From positions 1-64,000 of the forward strand of contig JNEN01001276.1 of NCBI GenBank assembly GCA_000697355.1: a stretch of 64,000 nucleotides of DNA. The letters are read 5' to 3'. The position numbers were made by a program, and so were the translations under genes. The notes beneath the pieces are model-generated. The model was given only the letters and a program-made list of their open reading frames with translations, was not told where the DNA came from and did no database searches. Source of the stretch: Syncephalastrum monosporum B8922. Lineage: Eukaryota > Mucoromycota > Mucoromycetes > Mucorales > Syncephalastraceae. Positions 46,419 to 58,376 of the stretch are shown piece by piece; the stretch's first letter is position 1, and each line of letters begins with the position of its first letter.

Positions 46419-47833
46419 ATGATCGTTTCTGGATTGATGAAGCAATATGCACAGTGGATCTTGCCACTTTGTCTCGGCCAGGCTTTGTCTTTGTGCATCA
46501 CGGGCACCAGTACTGCCTCGTCTGCATTATGGAATCACTACTCCCTCAACATGCCTTTCACACAAAACTTTTTGACCTATACTCTGCTCTTTATCGTCTA
46601 CGGCTTGCGGGAAAAGGACGTATCACGCGGCTTATTCGATAAACGCACTTGGCCTTGTACGTCTCACTTTCGGTTTATACACGTTATGTTTATAACCTCA
46701 TATTCCTCTAGTCCTGGGCTTTTCCTTTGCAGATGTACAAGGTGCGATACCACTCGACGTGCTTCTAACTCGATGCTGACCGTTTGTATGGATGATCAGC
46801 TAACGTGCTGGCCGTGTTGGCTTTCAAGTCGACGTCAGTTTTGTCTGCCCTCATTGTGTCCTCGTGGACGCTGCCCTGCATCATGCTCCTTTCCATCTAT
46901 TGCCTGGGTTACCGTTACCATGCCCCGCATTATGGTGGCGTCGGCCTATCCATTGTGGGCTTAGCCCTGCTCATCTGGTCAGATACCATCAAGGATGAAG
47001 CTTCCACAGGTACAGCGCAAATACTCTTGTGGGGACGAAGTCATCGAATTGACCCTATATGACATGTAGCCAACCACAGCTGGATCGGTGACCTTATTTG
47101 CGTAAGATCCAACAAGAAACCAAGCCATTCAGTCTACTCATGCATCATACTTTAGCTGACCAGCGCAACGCTATACGCGGTCAGCAACGTGACCGAAGAG
47201 CACCTGGTGAGCCGGTGCACGACCTCAGAGTTCCTTTGGCGCATCGGCTTTTGGGGTTCAATTTTGACGGGCGTACAAGCGTAAGTGGCCGGCATCCACT
47301 GTGTCACTTCGCTGACATAGCATGTAGCCTTTTCTTCGAGCGGCGAGTATGGTTTTCAATGGAACTATCCTGGGGAGCCGGTAGGTCCCAGTCTCTCTCT
47401 CTCGTTTATTTGTGCTCACCAGCTGATCCATCTGCACAAAGCGGGTCTGATTAGCATCTATGTTGTTTGCCTGTTCTCCATGTACTCTCTCGGGCCTTGG
47501 CTTTATCGCATGTCCAGTGCCACGTTTCTCAGCATGAACCTCGTCACGAGTAATTTTTATTCCCTTTTGATCGGTCTTCTCTTTCTCGATGCAAAGGTAA
47601 TACATGAATGATAGCAAATCAGCCGACTGACCCTCTCCATGTAGATGCCTCCTTTTTACCCCGTCGCTTATGTGCTTGTCATTGCCGGTGTGTCACTTTT
47701 CAATTTGACGAGACCACCGTCTCAGTCCGCGGAAGAACGGCTTCCCATCTTTCAGCCACTGGCACAGGAAGATGATCGAGAAGAAGATGGAGTGGATGTC
47801 TGGGCCGCGGGCCCGGCCCGCTCTCAGCATTAG
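46419..47833 (+). CDS. SLC35F-type drug/metabolite transporter
   Basis: Eight exons: 46419-46656, 46712-46741, 46800-47009, 47070-47101, 47156-47280, 47328-47380, 47442-47596 and 47645-47833; 343 residues from the chosen Met. Ten hydrophobic helices are suggested. The DMT-superfamily SLC35F1/F2/F6 pattern is seen in QALSLCITGTSTASS, LNMPFTQNFLTYTL, ANVLAVLAFKSTSVLSALIV, ATLYAVSNVTEEHLV and SATFLSMNLVTSNFYSLL. Members sit in Golgi, endosomal or plasma membranes; the substrate is not known from sequence. The C-terminal tail is acidic and cytosolic. The frame is open to an upstream Met at 46338, which would add 27 residues, so the start is uncertain. Confidence 0.82.
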
Positions 47834-48030
47834 CATTTATACCACATTGCCAATTATATACAATGGCTGGTCTCCGCCCTCCGCTTCCCCCCCCCTTCCG
47901 GCCTTCCAATACTCGTAGCATATACCGACAGCACAGGACAGATTCCGAATACATTCATGCATAGATCTGGCTCCTCTGTTTTAGAGATTTATAGATGTGT
48001 GTAAGTGTGTATGGATGGGCTTTCAGGGTA

Positions 48031-50798
48031 TTACACGGAAGCGACGATTTCATCCGCCTTTTGCAAAGCCTATGCAAGAAATGCGTCAGCCTTGACTAGG
48101 AAAAACTGATCCTCTTAACCTTACCTCAATCATCTTTTTGCATTCCTTGCGTCGCTCCTGCGTGTACTCCGACTCTTCGAGCAGCTCATCCAAAACTTCA
48201 GCCTTGTAAAGCTCCGTCAGGAGCTCTTTTTGGAGCTCCTGCTTGGCCCGATTTACTAGATTGAGCATGATGGCCTTGGGTACCATATCAATCATGGTCC
48301 GCTTGACAATATTGAAATATGATCGAATGAGAAGCTCTACAGTTACATTTCGAGCCTGTCAGTACTCCGTTGTTTCCTTTGCCCTTGTCCAACTTACTAA
48401 TCACTTCGGTTTCCATGATTTCCCGTTCCGACAGGGCACCTGATGCCTTGAGCATGGCCGGCGGCTAGAACAAGAAAACAAGAAGCAAGAGATCAGGGTG
48501 ACTGTGGCGATGCTTCTGTACCCAAACGATTACCGCTTCCATCGGATTGGACTTCTTGGACTTTTTGGGTCCATTAAAGAAGCTGCCAAAGAAGGAGTTC
48601 GACTCTCCTTCGGCAGTGAAACTGCTGCTAGTCTGCAGTTGCTGGGGTGGCTGCTGCTGTACGGGTGTCTGTGAGCGAGTCGAGCGAGTGTTGCCGCTCT
48701 CGGGACCACCGACAGGCTGCGGTGGTTTAGGATGCATCTGTTCGTTCACCATAGCAATAGCTTGGTGGCCACTCAAAAAATCGGGATGACCCGTGTTAAT
48801 ATAGCAGACTTCCATACTGGTTCGAATCATATAGACAAGGTCAGTGTTTCGCGTGCTGAATACTCGACTAGAACTTACTTGACAAGGTCCGACACCAGCT
48901 GACTCGTTGGTGTCTGTGCCTTTTTGAAAAAGGAAAGAACCACTTGGTAGAACCGTTCTCTCATAGCAGGGAAACGCTTGAAGAACTTGGAACAGCAACA
49001 CTCTCAGTTAATATCTCACTTTGATGTTATCCATTGACTTACCTGCTTGTTCAGGAGTTGACTCAGGATACGGACCAGCTCGTCGTACACCAAGGCAATG
49101 CACCGAAGACTCGGATCCTCCAGGCGTCGGATCTGCTTCTTGATAATAACCTCGAAAGCGGTTGTGGCTACAAACAATGCCGGAGACGAGCCCTAAAAAC
49201 CACCGTCAGCAATCCAGAAGCCCATCATGGATCAACGTACGGAAGAGTTGTACAAGAGCACACGGATATCATCGTCTTTGCTTTGGTCGAGGGGGTCTAC
49301 TTGTTTAATACCATTCGCGTAGAGTTCATGGAACACAAAACCGATGCGCGCACCACCGGACAGCTCGTAAGAGGAGAGATCATTCGAGTGGCCCTCGAGG
49401 ACGTTTTTAAAGTCGCTGCAGAACTCGGTGATAATGTTCAGCACCATGCCGGCCTGGTTGTCTCCGAGTGGGTCACCCAGCTGTGCGAGCTCTTGCTGGT
49501 ACTTGGCGAGCGCGTTTTGGATCTTGGCTTTAATTTCGGGCAACGTGTTCCGGATATGATGCATCAAAATCTGGGTATCCCATTGATAAGCCACTTGTCT
49601 ACCATTTTCTGCGTTGCCAAGCATTTACCATGTTGAGTTTCCGTGCCAAGAAAGGCGTTCCACAGTACTGTGCTTTGCTACGGTACGCAGGGTGATTTTC
49701 AAAGAACTCGCGCTCGGCCTCGAGTGCTTTGGAGATCAATTTTTTCTGCTCAATATCGCGCTGGCCTCGGTTGATGACAGGTACGTAACCTAGGATCACA
49801 TACATTTACTTGGCCTGTCGCAAGGAGGTGGATGATGAGACCTGGCTTACCTAAGCGCAGAGGAATCATGCGCCCTGCAAGAATGTCAATGACGTCGGTG
49901 CCCTGATCCATCAGGTCGACCTTGGTCAACACGCCGATGGTACGCTGGCCCTCGGGATCCACCTCGCGGGCAAGCTTGAGACCGTCTGAGTTGGCTAGAT
50001 CGGTGTTGGCAGCCGTAACCGCGAGAATGACAGCGTTGGGCTTGGTGATATATTTAAGGAGCATGTCGCGGATCTGTTTCTCAATGTCCTTGGGCTGGTC
50101 ACCGACGGGCACCTAACAACGATGCTGAATACGAGATTTGTTGCGGTTAGAGCGAGTAGTACCTTGGTTAGACCGGGCAGATCGACCATCGTGAGGGTCA
50201 GGACATTGGGTGAAAAGATGCGCAGGTTGATAGGCTGAGGAGAGATGCCTTGGAGAAATAGAATGAGGTGGTGGCATAAGAGAAGTGAAGTGAGTGCTTA
50301 CCTTGATTCTTCCCGGTCTTGAGCTCAGTGTCGCGGACGATTTCCTCGCGTATCTTGTCAAAGTCAAAGAACTTTTGACCCGGCAGGTGAAGGAACTCGC
50401 CCCACTCTGTACCCTCCTTCTCGTTCGACTGATCCGCAGGTCGATTGATGAGTTGCAGAATCTGTCAATGCCAAGAAAAAGGAAGAAAAAAAAAAGAGCA
50501 AAACGCGCACTGTCAGCTCCACAGCCTTGGCTTCCGTCGTGCTTGGTTTACCAAAGGCCTTCGAGTGACGATGCCCGTACCTCGTGGCAGGAAATCACGG
50601 CCGACGATATTCTCTAGTACAGAGCTTTTACCACTGGACTGCGAACCAATCACCGTGATTTGAGGAAGATCAACCGGATTGTGGACACCCACAGTAGCAA
50701 AGGCATCCTGAAGCTTATTGACTATGGCGGTATGGGGAATGAGCTTAGAGCACCCTGCCGAGCATAAGCGTACCTGTCTTGATGAGCTGCGTGTCCAT
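48031..50798 (-). CDS. Dynamin-like GTPase Vps1
   Basis: Thirteen exons in gene order: 50774-50798, 50552-50721, 50302-50461, 50163-50248, 49851-50112, 49629-49789, 49241-49570, 49043-49192, 48879-48985, 48534-48816, 48398-48464, 48125-48336 and 48031-48069; 683 residues. The GTPase motifs are intact: [10 protein letters not shown] (P loop), TRRP (switch), VDLPGLTK and [10 protein letters not shown]. The [18 protein letters not shown] segment and the short linker before the GTPase effector domain favour Vps1 over the mitochondrial Dnm1. The middle and GED regions ([29 protein letters not shown]) are present, and no PH or Pro-rich tail exists. Vps1 polymerises on endosomal, Golgi and peroxisomal membranes for scission. 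A Gln/Pro-rich stretch (QQQPPQQLQ) precedes the GED. Confidence 0.95.
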
Positions 50799-52491
50799 GA
50801 CAAAAGTAAAAGAAGAGACAAAAAGAAATAAAAAGAGATGGCGAGAATGAACTGGAAAAAGAAGCAACAAACGACGCACGGCACAGACGCGCACACAAAG
50901 AGAGACACACGACACGCACGCGGCTTCCCCTTCACTGTGCGCGCGCGCTCTCTCACTCTCTCGTTCTGTCTCGGCTCTTCTTGTGTAACGCTTTTTGGTA
51001 CTGCGCGCGGCATAAAACCCACTTACAGTATTTCTTTGAAATCCTTTTCGCTTTGCCTGGTCTTTTCTGCAGTCCCTATGCCCTGCATGTGCCTGTATGT
51101 GCCCTGGCGGGTTCTCGTTCCCGGTTGCTTTTAGGACACCGTGCCTCAATCTGTCCCTAATCAGAAAGTCATCTGTCCTATCCCAGGCTGTCGCACAGCG
51201 CAGCAACAACACCACCACAACAACAACAGGCCCTGTTTTCATTCTTTTATTAGCTCGTCCATTGTGACAAACACAACCGAGCCGCCAGGTGGGCTTCACT
51301 CCAGCCACAATCATCTGTATTCATGACAAACCTGCTGTATTCAATCCCTTCCCCGTCAAATCACATGTATTGCGCTACAGACCTATCATCGGTAATTTTT
51401 TTTCTTCTGCTCCTTGCTTATGTAGATACAGTGATTACCTAATATTTCTTCCTATCACAATTCCGTTCAAAGAGACCATGCTTTGCGAGCCAGATTGTCG
51501 AGATGAACTAACTATATACAAAGGGACTACTTTTATTTTCAATTCGAAGCACGACGGTCCAAGATAAAGGATTGCAAGACTGTCATTCACTGATTGCACT
51601 ATTTTGTGGTGCTGCCTAAATCGACATGTGCACGAGCCGCGTAGACGTATAAAGACGCGTCAGGTAGAAGATATCACATATTAGGATCAATGTATTGTTT
51701 TGGGCACACCAGTTTTGTACTGCGTCAGGGCTGAGTTTTTAAGCATCGCATACCATAGACAAACGGCGAAATACATACTTTTTTTAACTCTCGCAAAAAA
51801 AATAATGGGCAAGACGACATGTATTATGCGCTTGAACACATGACTACGTATTTTCAGCTGCAGTCTACTACGACTACATAGTTGGTTTTAATCAGTATCT
51901 CCTAAGTGTCAAAACAATCTCGAAGCTGAAATTAAGGTGAAAACATAGACATTTTTAGACATAACTAGGAGTAATTTGATAACATGAAGAGAGTTCTCAA
52001 GGATATTAATAGAAGGAGACGAGATTACAGTACTGCTGCATGCGTATACGTATGGAGCCATTACTATTACGGTATTGAAAGCCTTACGTGTGTCAATCGC
52101 ATATGTACCTTATAGCAGCGTTATCTTGGGAGCCACAGTACTTTTACTTTACAGAAACGATCGCATGGGAATCTCTGATAGCGAATAACAGAAGGTTTTA
52201 AAGGTACAACAGTGATGTGCCAATGATACTCATGATCGTAGCCGGGACTACTGGTGGAAACGCTCGGGGCCGGGTCGGTCAGCTGCCCTATAGAGAAAAA
52301 AAAGACCTTGTGTAACGCGTCTATACCTATTGAGCAAGGGCAACAGTGAATCGCACGGACACAGCGAGTCTATTAGTTGCCTTGTTTTTGTTTTTAATAC
52401 ACTTTGTTTTTCTTACCTATTTCTTTTTTTTTAAACGCTGGCGAAACAAAAGTACCCCTCCTCCTCGCGTTATCACTCTTATTATCCCAAT
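50799..52491. other. Long divergent intergenic region (VPS1 / Gly-Met-Tyr-rich gene)
   Basis: About 1.7 kb. The first 350 bases beyond VPS1 are purine-rich then C/T-rich, the expected leader of that gene. From 51250 to 52390 it is AT-rich and carries only short frames resembling no protein. A T-rich tract lies before the next start (52380-52440). Confidence 0.55.
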
Positions 52492-53769
52492 ATGATGCAA
52501 CAGCCGGCAGCATCCGCAGGCATGGGTCAAATGAAGAATGGTCAATACCGCCAGCAGCAACAACAGCAAGGTCTACCAACGCCTCCACAGAGTGGTCAGG
52601 CGGCAGCAGCTACCCTTGATATGAGTCATATGGACCCAAATCACGCCATGATGATGGACAACGGCGGTGGAGGCGGCGGTATGATGGATAGTTTAAGACG
52701 CAAGGTCCGCGAAGCAGCCGGTTTTGGCCAATCCATGGACCCCTATCAGCAACAACATCAGTACCATCAAGGCGGGCATTATGGGGGCGGAAACATGAAC
52801 TACGGCCACGGCGGTGGAGGCGGAGGCGGAGGCGGAGGCGGCGGTATGATGCCGGATGGAAGAGGAGGAGGCCAATCCAACAAGAAGCAACAGCAACAGC
52901 AGCAGCAGCAGCAGCAACATCGTGGAGGAGGCGGCGGTGGCGGCATGATGGACAACGGAGGTGATTATTTTTCGAATGGTCACCACGGCGGCATGCATGG
53001 AGGAGGAACAGGAGGAGGCATGACACCCGGCGGCGGATATGGTCAGTTCTCACAGCATCAGTTGCACCAGTCCCAACAAGGTTTTGGCGGGTCAATGATG
53101 CCTGACGCCATGATGGGCGGGGCCGGTGGCGGCATGATGGGTCATATGACCTCCGGTATGTCCGGACCTTATGGCGGTTCCGGTATGATGCGCAAGGGCC
53201 TGATGAGCGGCGGATACGGCGGCGGCGGCGGAATGCATGGCCAAGGCTACGACACACCTTACATGGGCGGTATGGCCGGTGCCGGCATGGGCGGCATGGG
53301 CGGCATGGGCATGGGCGGTATGATGGGCGGTATGCACGGAGGTGGTATGGGCATGTATCCATCCAGCGGCGGCTACTATGGCGGGGCCGGAGGCCTCGGA
53401 GGCGGCATGATGCACGACTATTCCCCAGGCGGGTACATGGGCGACTCTCACATGATGTCCGGCTACTACGGGCGCCCAGACCCCTATGGAGCTCAACAAA
53501 TGGGTATGATGTACAATAGTCCCTATGGCCATTCTTCCATGATGCTCGGCGGCGGCTACGGTGGCGGTTACGGTGGCGGTTACGGTGGCTATGGCGGCGG
53601 TTATGGCGGTTACGGCGGCGGCTACGGCGGTTACGGCGGCGGCTATGGCGGCGGCTACGGCAGTTCCATGTACAGCCCGATGCTCTACGACGTTCACAGC
53701 TCAAGGCGGCTACTGCCCACCAACCATGTCAGCTCCGTCAAAGACCTTTGGCAGAGCAGCATCTTTTAG
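52492..53769 (+). CDS. Gly/Met/Tyr-rich low-complexity protein of unknown function
   Basis: A single uninterrupted frame of 425 residues. Composition is extreme: Gly, Met, Tyr, His and Gln dominate. A polyGly run (about residues 106-117) and polyQ runs (residues about 131-140 and near 20-25) alternate with GGGMM blocks. The C-terminal third has a YGGGYGGYGGGYGGYGGG repeat before a normal-looking tail (SSRRLLPTNHVSSVKDLW). One amphipathic basic helix (MMDSLRRKVREAAGFGQSMD) interrupts the low complexity near residues 64-83. I do not recognise a family. The composition suggests a prion-like or phase-separating protein, or a cell-wall structural protein; no signal peptide is visible, which argues for an intracellular location. 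A single long frame with biased but codon-consistent GGC/GGT usage supports real coding. Confidence 0.7.
   Translation: MMQQPAASAGMGQMKNGQYRQQQQQQGLPTPPQSGQAAAATLDMSHMDPNHAMMMDNGGGGGGMMDSLRRKVREAAGFGQSMDPYQQQHQYHQGGHYGGGNMNYGHGGGGGGGGGGGGMMPDGRGGGQSNKKQQQQQQQQQQHRGGGGGGGMMDNGGDYFSNGHHGGMHGGGTGGGMTPGGGYGQFSQHQLHQSQQGFGGSMMPDAMMGGAGGGMMGHMTSGMSGPYGGSGMMRKGLMSGGYGGGGGMHGQGYDTPYMGGMAGAGMGGMGGMGMGGMMGGMHGGGMGMYPSSGGYYGGAGGLGGGMMHDYSPGGYMGDSHMMSGYYGRPDPYGAQQMGMMYNSPYGHSSMMLGGGYGGGYGGGYGGYGGGYGGYGGGYGGYGGGYGGGYGSSMYSPMLYDVHSSRRLLPTNHVSSVKDLWQSSIF
53550..53664 (+). repeat. Tandem GGY-encoding repeat inside the low-complexity gene
   Basis: Imperfect 12- and 15-base units of the type ggcggttacggt/ggcggctatggc encode alternating GGGY and GGY. 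Synonymous third positions vary between units (ggc/ggt, tac/tat), which suggests the protein pattern is under selection and not just a fresh slippage product. Confidence 0.8.
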
Positions 53770-54324
53770 AAATTGTGTACAAATCTGTAATTCCCCCAAA
53801 GTTGTATATTTATCTGGTTATCTGCAGTATTCTTTAAAAGCAGCGCGCGTTATATATTCTGTACAAAAGAAAATCTTGTTGATCTTCGGCCCAAAAGTAA
53901 CGATACATGTGATGGCAGCACTGTCTCTCATAAGTAAAACCCAGTGGCATAGTGTGTCTCTGTCAATGTACATACAACCCCAGTTCAGGCTTACATCAGC
54001 TGTACCATTGTGCTCTAATTAAAGTTTGCTCAGCACGAAACAATTCGTGTCTCATAAGAGAAATAATAAATGCAGCGAGAAAGAACAGGCCTCCAAATGG
54101 ACTGCTCTTGCGTGCTCTAGGTCTCTCATGAGGAACATACATGCATTGGCAGATAGAAATGGTAGTGTGGTGTGCATATCGATAGCGAATTGTATTTGTT
54201 ATCACATGCATGTTTGTTAGCATGTTTCGGCCATTGAAATGCAAGACAGCCCCACGGGTGGGGGCAGCAGAGTTCAGCAGACACGCTGCAGGTTGAGCTT
54301 CTTTCTGAATTTACAATAAGCAAC
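53770..54324. other. Intergenic region between the low-complexity gene and the acyltransferase
   Basis: About 555 bases, AT-rich, likely the 3' untranslated region of the first gene and the promoter of the second. No feature was recognised. Confidence 0.55.
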
Positions 54325-56116
54325 ATGCCCTTCGGCATTGGACACGAGATTGTGTGCTTGATTTCTCGGAGCGCTCTTTGGTCGTTCTTTGTGGACATTA
54401 AGCTCGAGGATGAAGAGAACGTACCCATGAACGGGCCCATGATTGTGTAAGCCAATGCACCCATTCGCACTTCTGCTTCCACCTTGTCCAATATTGACCC
54501 TCCCACCAAAGCGCGGCCACCCACCACAATATGATTGTCGATCCTGCGATCCTTTCCGTCACGTTCCCCGGACAGCGGCGGCTGCACTACTGGGCCAAGG
54601 ACAGCATGTTTAAGCACCCCTACGCCAAGGCGTTTCTCGAGAACTGCGGCGTCGTGCCTGTCGACCGCAAGACCAAGAATAATGCGCTTCTCTATGCTGC
54701 AACGTACAAAGTCATGCGTCTCGGCGAGTCAATTGCTGTATTTCCAGAGGGCACGAGCCACACGTTGCCGCACCTGGGCGTCTTCAAGGACGGCACCAGT
54801 TTCGTAAGTCTTTCTCCTCCACCCACGAGACACGAACTAAGGCGGCGATATTTGCATTACTAGGCTGCGCTCGAGTATGCAAAGACCATCCAGGACGACC
54901 CTCGCCCCAACCCAGATGGATCTTTACCTCGGCCTGCCACTGTCTTGCCTGTTGGCATCGTATACCCCGAGAAGTCAAAGTATCGTAGTGTGGCTATTGT
55001 CAGGTGCGTATGCTTTTTGTGCTTCTGTGTTTTGTCTCGTTGTTGGGATTTTTGGTCAGGCGTATTTAGCTTACATGTGCCACAACGACAGATATGGCAA
55101 GCCAATCCATGTCGACAAGTACATGCCGACTTACCTCCAAGATCCGAAAAAGGCCGCCAAGCAGCTTACGGCCGATCTTAAAGATGCCATTGAGGCTCTG
55201 ACTGTGAATGCACCCAACTGGGAAAGCCGGGACGCAGCTGAAATGGCCCGGTGGCTCCTCTTCCCCAAGGAAACTGGCTCCATGCGTGATTATGTCAAGG
55301 TCACGCAGAGGTACGGATTATCAGCGGGTCTATGCTTTTTTTTTCTTTTTGCTAAATTGCATGCGTAGTCTTATCAGAGCCATTGATGAACTGTCTCAAG
55401 AGGACAAGGAGGTTGCACTGCTACAGCAAAGTCTCCGAGCCTACAAATTGGAGCTCGATGCGCTCCGCCTCAAAGACTCACACATCGCTAAATACAACGA
55501 GAAGGATATCACCGCCGCATCCACCACCGTCCAGCTTTTGCAACGTACGCTGGCCTCCCTGATAGATCTGCCTCTCTTCCTACCTGGATTGGTGGCGCAT
55601 TTGCCGCTGTACGTGGCAGGCTACTACGCGGGCAAGTTCGAGATTTACGAGGAGGTACGTGCACAGGACAAGATCTTCTTTGGTCTTGCCCTGGTGCCAG
55701 TGATATATATCCTGGCCTTCCTGTGGGGCTGGTTCACGCTGTTTGGCGGCACCTTCTTTGGATTTTTTGCGTCGATCGCGACATTGGGCGTGTTCGTCTG
55801 GTACCATGTGGTGTCGATTGACGAGCGCTATGAGAACTGGAAGGACCTGACCGGACGCTGGCGTCTGTTTGACGCAGTGGTGCTGGGCCGTGGTATGTGG
55901 CGAAGAAAGGAGCGTATTCTGCAACTTAAGAAGCTGCGATATGCCAACCTGGCGGGCGTGCGTCGCATGGTCAAGGCATACAAGGGCAAGAACGATGACA
56001 TCCACGCTGTTTGGCTCGCCATCCGTTCCCGGGTACGGCAACTCGGTGACACATCTAAACTACATGGACGTAAGAAGGCATACGCGAAGCAGTTTGAATG
56101 GAGCTTCGAGGGTTGA
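54325..56116 (+). CDS. PlsC-type glycerolipid acyltransferase, Gpt2/Sct1-like
   Basis: Five exons: 54325-54446, 54512-54803, 54864-55003, 55092-55310 and 55369-56116; 506 residues. The acyltransferase signature is HHNMIVDP (H-x4-D), followed by NNALLYAATY, FPEGTSHTLPHLGVFKDG (block 3) and VLPVGIVYPEK (block 4). The C-terminal third has two close membrane helices (IFFGLALVPVIYILAFLWGW; FFGFFASIATLGVFVWY), as in fungal ER glycerol-3-phosphate/DHAP acyltransferases. It would acylate a glycerol phosphate in the first step of glycerolipid synthesis; the acceptor cannot be told from sequence, and a 1-acyl-glycerol-3-phosphate acyltransferase remains possible. At 506 residues it is shorter than yeast Gpt2. 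At the fourth exon two nearer AGs (55017 region and 55069) break the frame, so the CGACAG acceptor at 55091 was used. Confidence 0.85.
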
Positions 56117-56694
56117 TCCACACACACCTAATACTGTAATAAATAAATCGAGACGCAAAGTTTTTTTTCTTCATCCTCATACGACACGTTTGGTCCCTAA
56201 TAACTGCCTAATAGGCTACGTGGCAAAGTAGGAGTGATGTAAAAAGAAAATAAGCAGAGTGGGCTGAAAATACTACAGAAAAAGAGACTGCAGCTATATA
56301 CGATGCTATTTCTAACTTTTGTATGCTCTTTCCACATATGATCGTATGCGGGCAACACCCTTCATTGTCTATTTCCTCGGCAAATATCCTTCAGTGCACG
56401 CAAAGGAGAAGGGGGATGTGGGCGGGGGGCGACCAGACGCACAAGGCCCATCATCATATTGCAAGCGCAGACAGAGATGGCCTTACTCTCTTACCCCGAG
56501 ACAGGGCGGCTTACGCTTAACAGGCCTACTTGGTTTATAGTTTTGAAACTTCAGCATACATTTCAAACAAGACAGCTAGAATGAGGTCGCGTGATTTCAG
56601 GGCCCGGTAAATTTATTGATCCGGCGCGGTGGGCAGGTCAAGTGGGACATGGGCCGGGCGACGCTGATGTCCCTCCCTTTTTCGAGCCTTTAAA
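56117..56694. promoter_or_regulatory. Intergenic region and promoter of the eS27 gene
   Basis: About 580 bases before the ribosomal protein gene. It is T-rich at 56158-56170 and purine-rich at 56400-56440. The TTTAAAATGACG context surrounds the start codon. No Rap1- or Tbf1-like motif was recognised. Confidence 0.5.
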
Positions 56695-57399
56695 ATGACG
56701 GTTAGTACCATGGCAAAGGGCACACGACGCACAGCACACGGCAGCACAAACGGATGGATGGATGGATCGACGGATGGGTCGCTGGATGGATCGATAGTCT
56801 TGGGATTTTGGACAGGATACCCAAGGGCGTCCCCCCCCCCCCCATCTCGCATGCGACCATGAAGGTCATGCATGCATGGAGTTCCTTTTGGCAGTCAGGC
56901 CATTCGCTCGATTCTGACCCTGACTCGTCTGCACGGTACTGCGTGCGCCATGCGTTCGTGTGCCCTGCCCTTTGACGCCTTCATTACTGTTGAATTCTGT
57001 TACTCATTCTGTGTCAATTTCAATAGTTGGCTGTTGATCTTCTGAACCCCTCGGTTGAGCACGAGAAGCGTTCCCACAAGCTCAAGAGACTCGTACAGTC
57101 TCCCAACTCCTACTTCATGGATGTCAAGTGCCCCGGTAGGTGCTCGGTGACGTCGAGTCGAATGAGATAACTGATGGTTATCGGGTCATTTTGTAGGTTG
57201 CTTGAACATTAGCACGGTCTTCAGCCACGCCCAGACTGTTGTTTTGTGCTCGTCGTGCGGCACTGTCCTGTGCCAGCCCACTGGTGGTAAAGCACGTCTG
57301 ACTGAGGGTACGTCCATACATACATCTCTCTGTATGCTTTCGTTTTACTCATTCCATACAATGATTACAGGCTGCTCTTTCCGCAGAAAGATCAACTAA
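56695..57399 (+). CDS. 40S ribosomal protein eS27
   Basis: Four exons: 56695-56700, 57027-57135, 57197-57307 and 57371-57399; 84 residues. The sequence is the conserved one: [15 protein letters not shown], then a C4 zinc finger with C37-x2-C40 and C56-x2-C59, and the end SFRRKIN. eS27 sits on the solvent side of the small subunit near the platform. The first coding exon is only ATGACG, followed by a 326-base intron, by far the longest in the window. This matches the common fungal pattern of a long intron right after the start of ribosomal protein genes. That intron contains a (GGAT)n run at about 56753-56780 and a C run at about 56829-56843. Confidence 0.95.
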
Positions 57400-57870
57400 G
57401 GAACGAGACACAGACACATCTTTTCTCAGTTTATGCGACCATGCTGAACCTTTATAAAGATTGCTGACTTGTCCAACTTAATGGCGAATACTGTGTGGTG
57501 CATGAGAACGTCTTGAATTGGGCCGCGACTTATGTGTGTGTATAAGGGCTGACAGGAATATATATATCATCGGCTGTGGTATCTAAAAGGACGGATTGAA
57601 AAAAATGGTTATTCTCGAGCGAGACATTCAAGATGTGTTGTTTCATGTCCTGTCTATCTATGCGGTGCTGACTTCGGTGAGAAGAACGCGTACTTGCATA
57701 AAATAGTGGGTGTAGAATGCTCGCCATCCCTTGTGAACATATGTGCTGTATACTGCATACTGTATACTGCATAGTGCGGTAGCAAGGCTGGATTAATCAG
57801 GGTAATTCTATGATTGCATTCGGGGTTCATTTTTTTGTACCAAACATGGACACGCGCGTCTTTCCTCCAA
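57400..57870. other. Intergenic region between eS27 and glutaredoxin
   Basis: 470 bases of AT-rich sequence with TGTATACTGCATA-type repeats near 57745-57775. No gene was seen. Confidence 0.55.
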
Positions 57871-58376
57871 ATGTTCGCGAGGCTTTCCAACTTCCTTTTT
57901 CCCAAACCCACACCCGAAGAAATGGCCAACGCTAAAGAGATTGCTGACAAGATCATTGCCGAGAACAAGGTCGCTGTCTTTTCCAAGAGCTACTGCCGTA
58001 AGTGTGCTGTTCCTATCTCCCTCTTTTCCTGTTGTCCGCTTTGTCCTTTTATCGGCTTCATCTCACCCTCCCGAATGATGACTCATGTAGCCTACTGCCA
58101 ACGCGCCAAGGCCCTCCTCCAAGAGCTTGGTATCGAGTTCTTTGCTATTGAACTTGACAAGGATGGTACGTGTCCATATTTGATGTGAGTCTCGCGTTGT
58201 GGCTGATTTTCCGCACGCATGACGTAGCCAATGGTGCTGCTATCCAGGATTACCTCCAGCAGCTGAGCGGTCAACGCACCGTGCCCAACATCTTCATCAA
58301 GGGCCAGCACCTTGGTGGTTGCGACGATCTCTTCGCTGCCAAGTCGAGCGGCAAGCTCGAGAAGCTTCTTGCTTAA
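57871..58376 (+). CDS. Dithiol glutaredoxin
   Basis: Three exons: 57871-57997, 58091-58165 and 58228-58376; 116 residues. The active site C42-P-Y-C45 is split by the first intron (YC then PYC). TVPNIFIKGQHLGGCDDL (cis-Pro and GSH-binding GG) and the C-terminal helix are typical class I glutaredoxin. It reduces disulfides and protein-glutathione mixed disulfides using glutathione. The short N-terminal extension (MFARLSNFLFPKP) could be a weak mitochondrial or membrane-targeting segment, as in some Grx2 forms. The upstream frame is open without a better context, so the shorter start was chosen. Confidence 0.95.

Noticed and set aside
52790..53660. CRISPR-like or minisatellite-only reading of the Gly-rich gene
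   Set aside because: The periodicity follows codons, the frame stays open for 425 codons and synonymous positions vary, so it is a protein repeat and not a spacer array.
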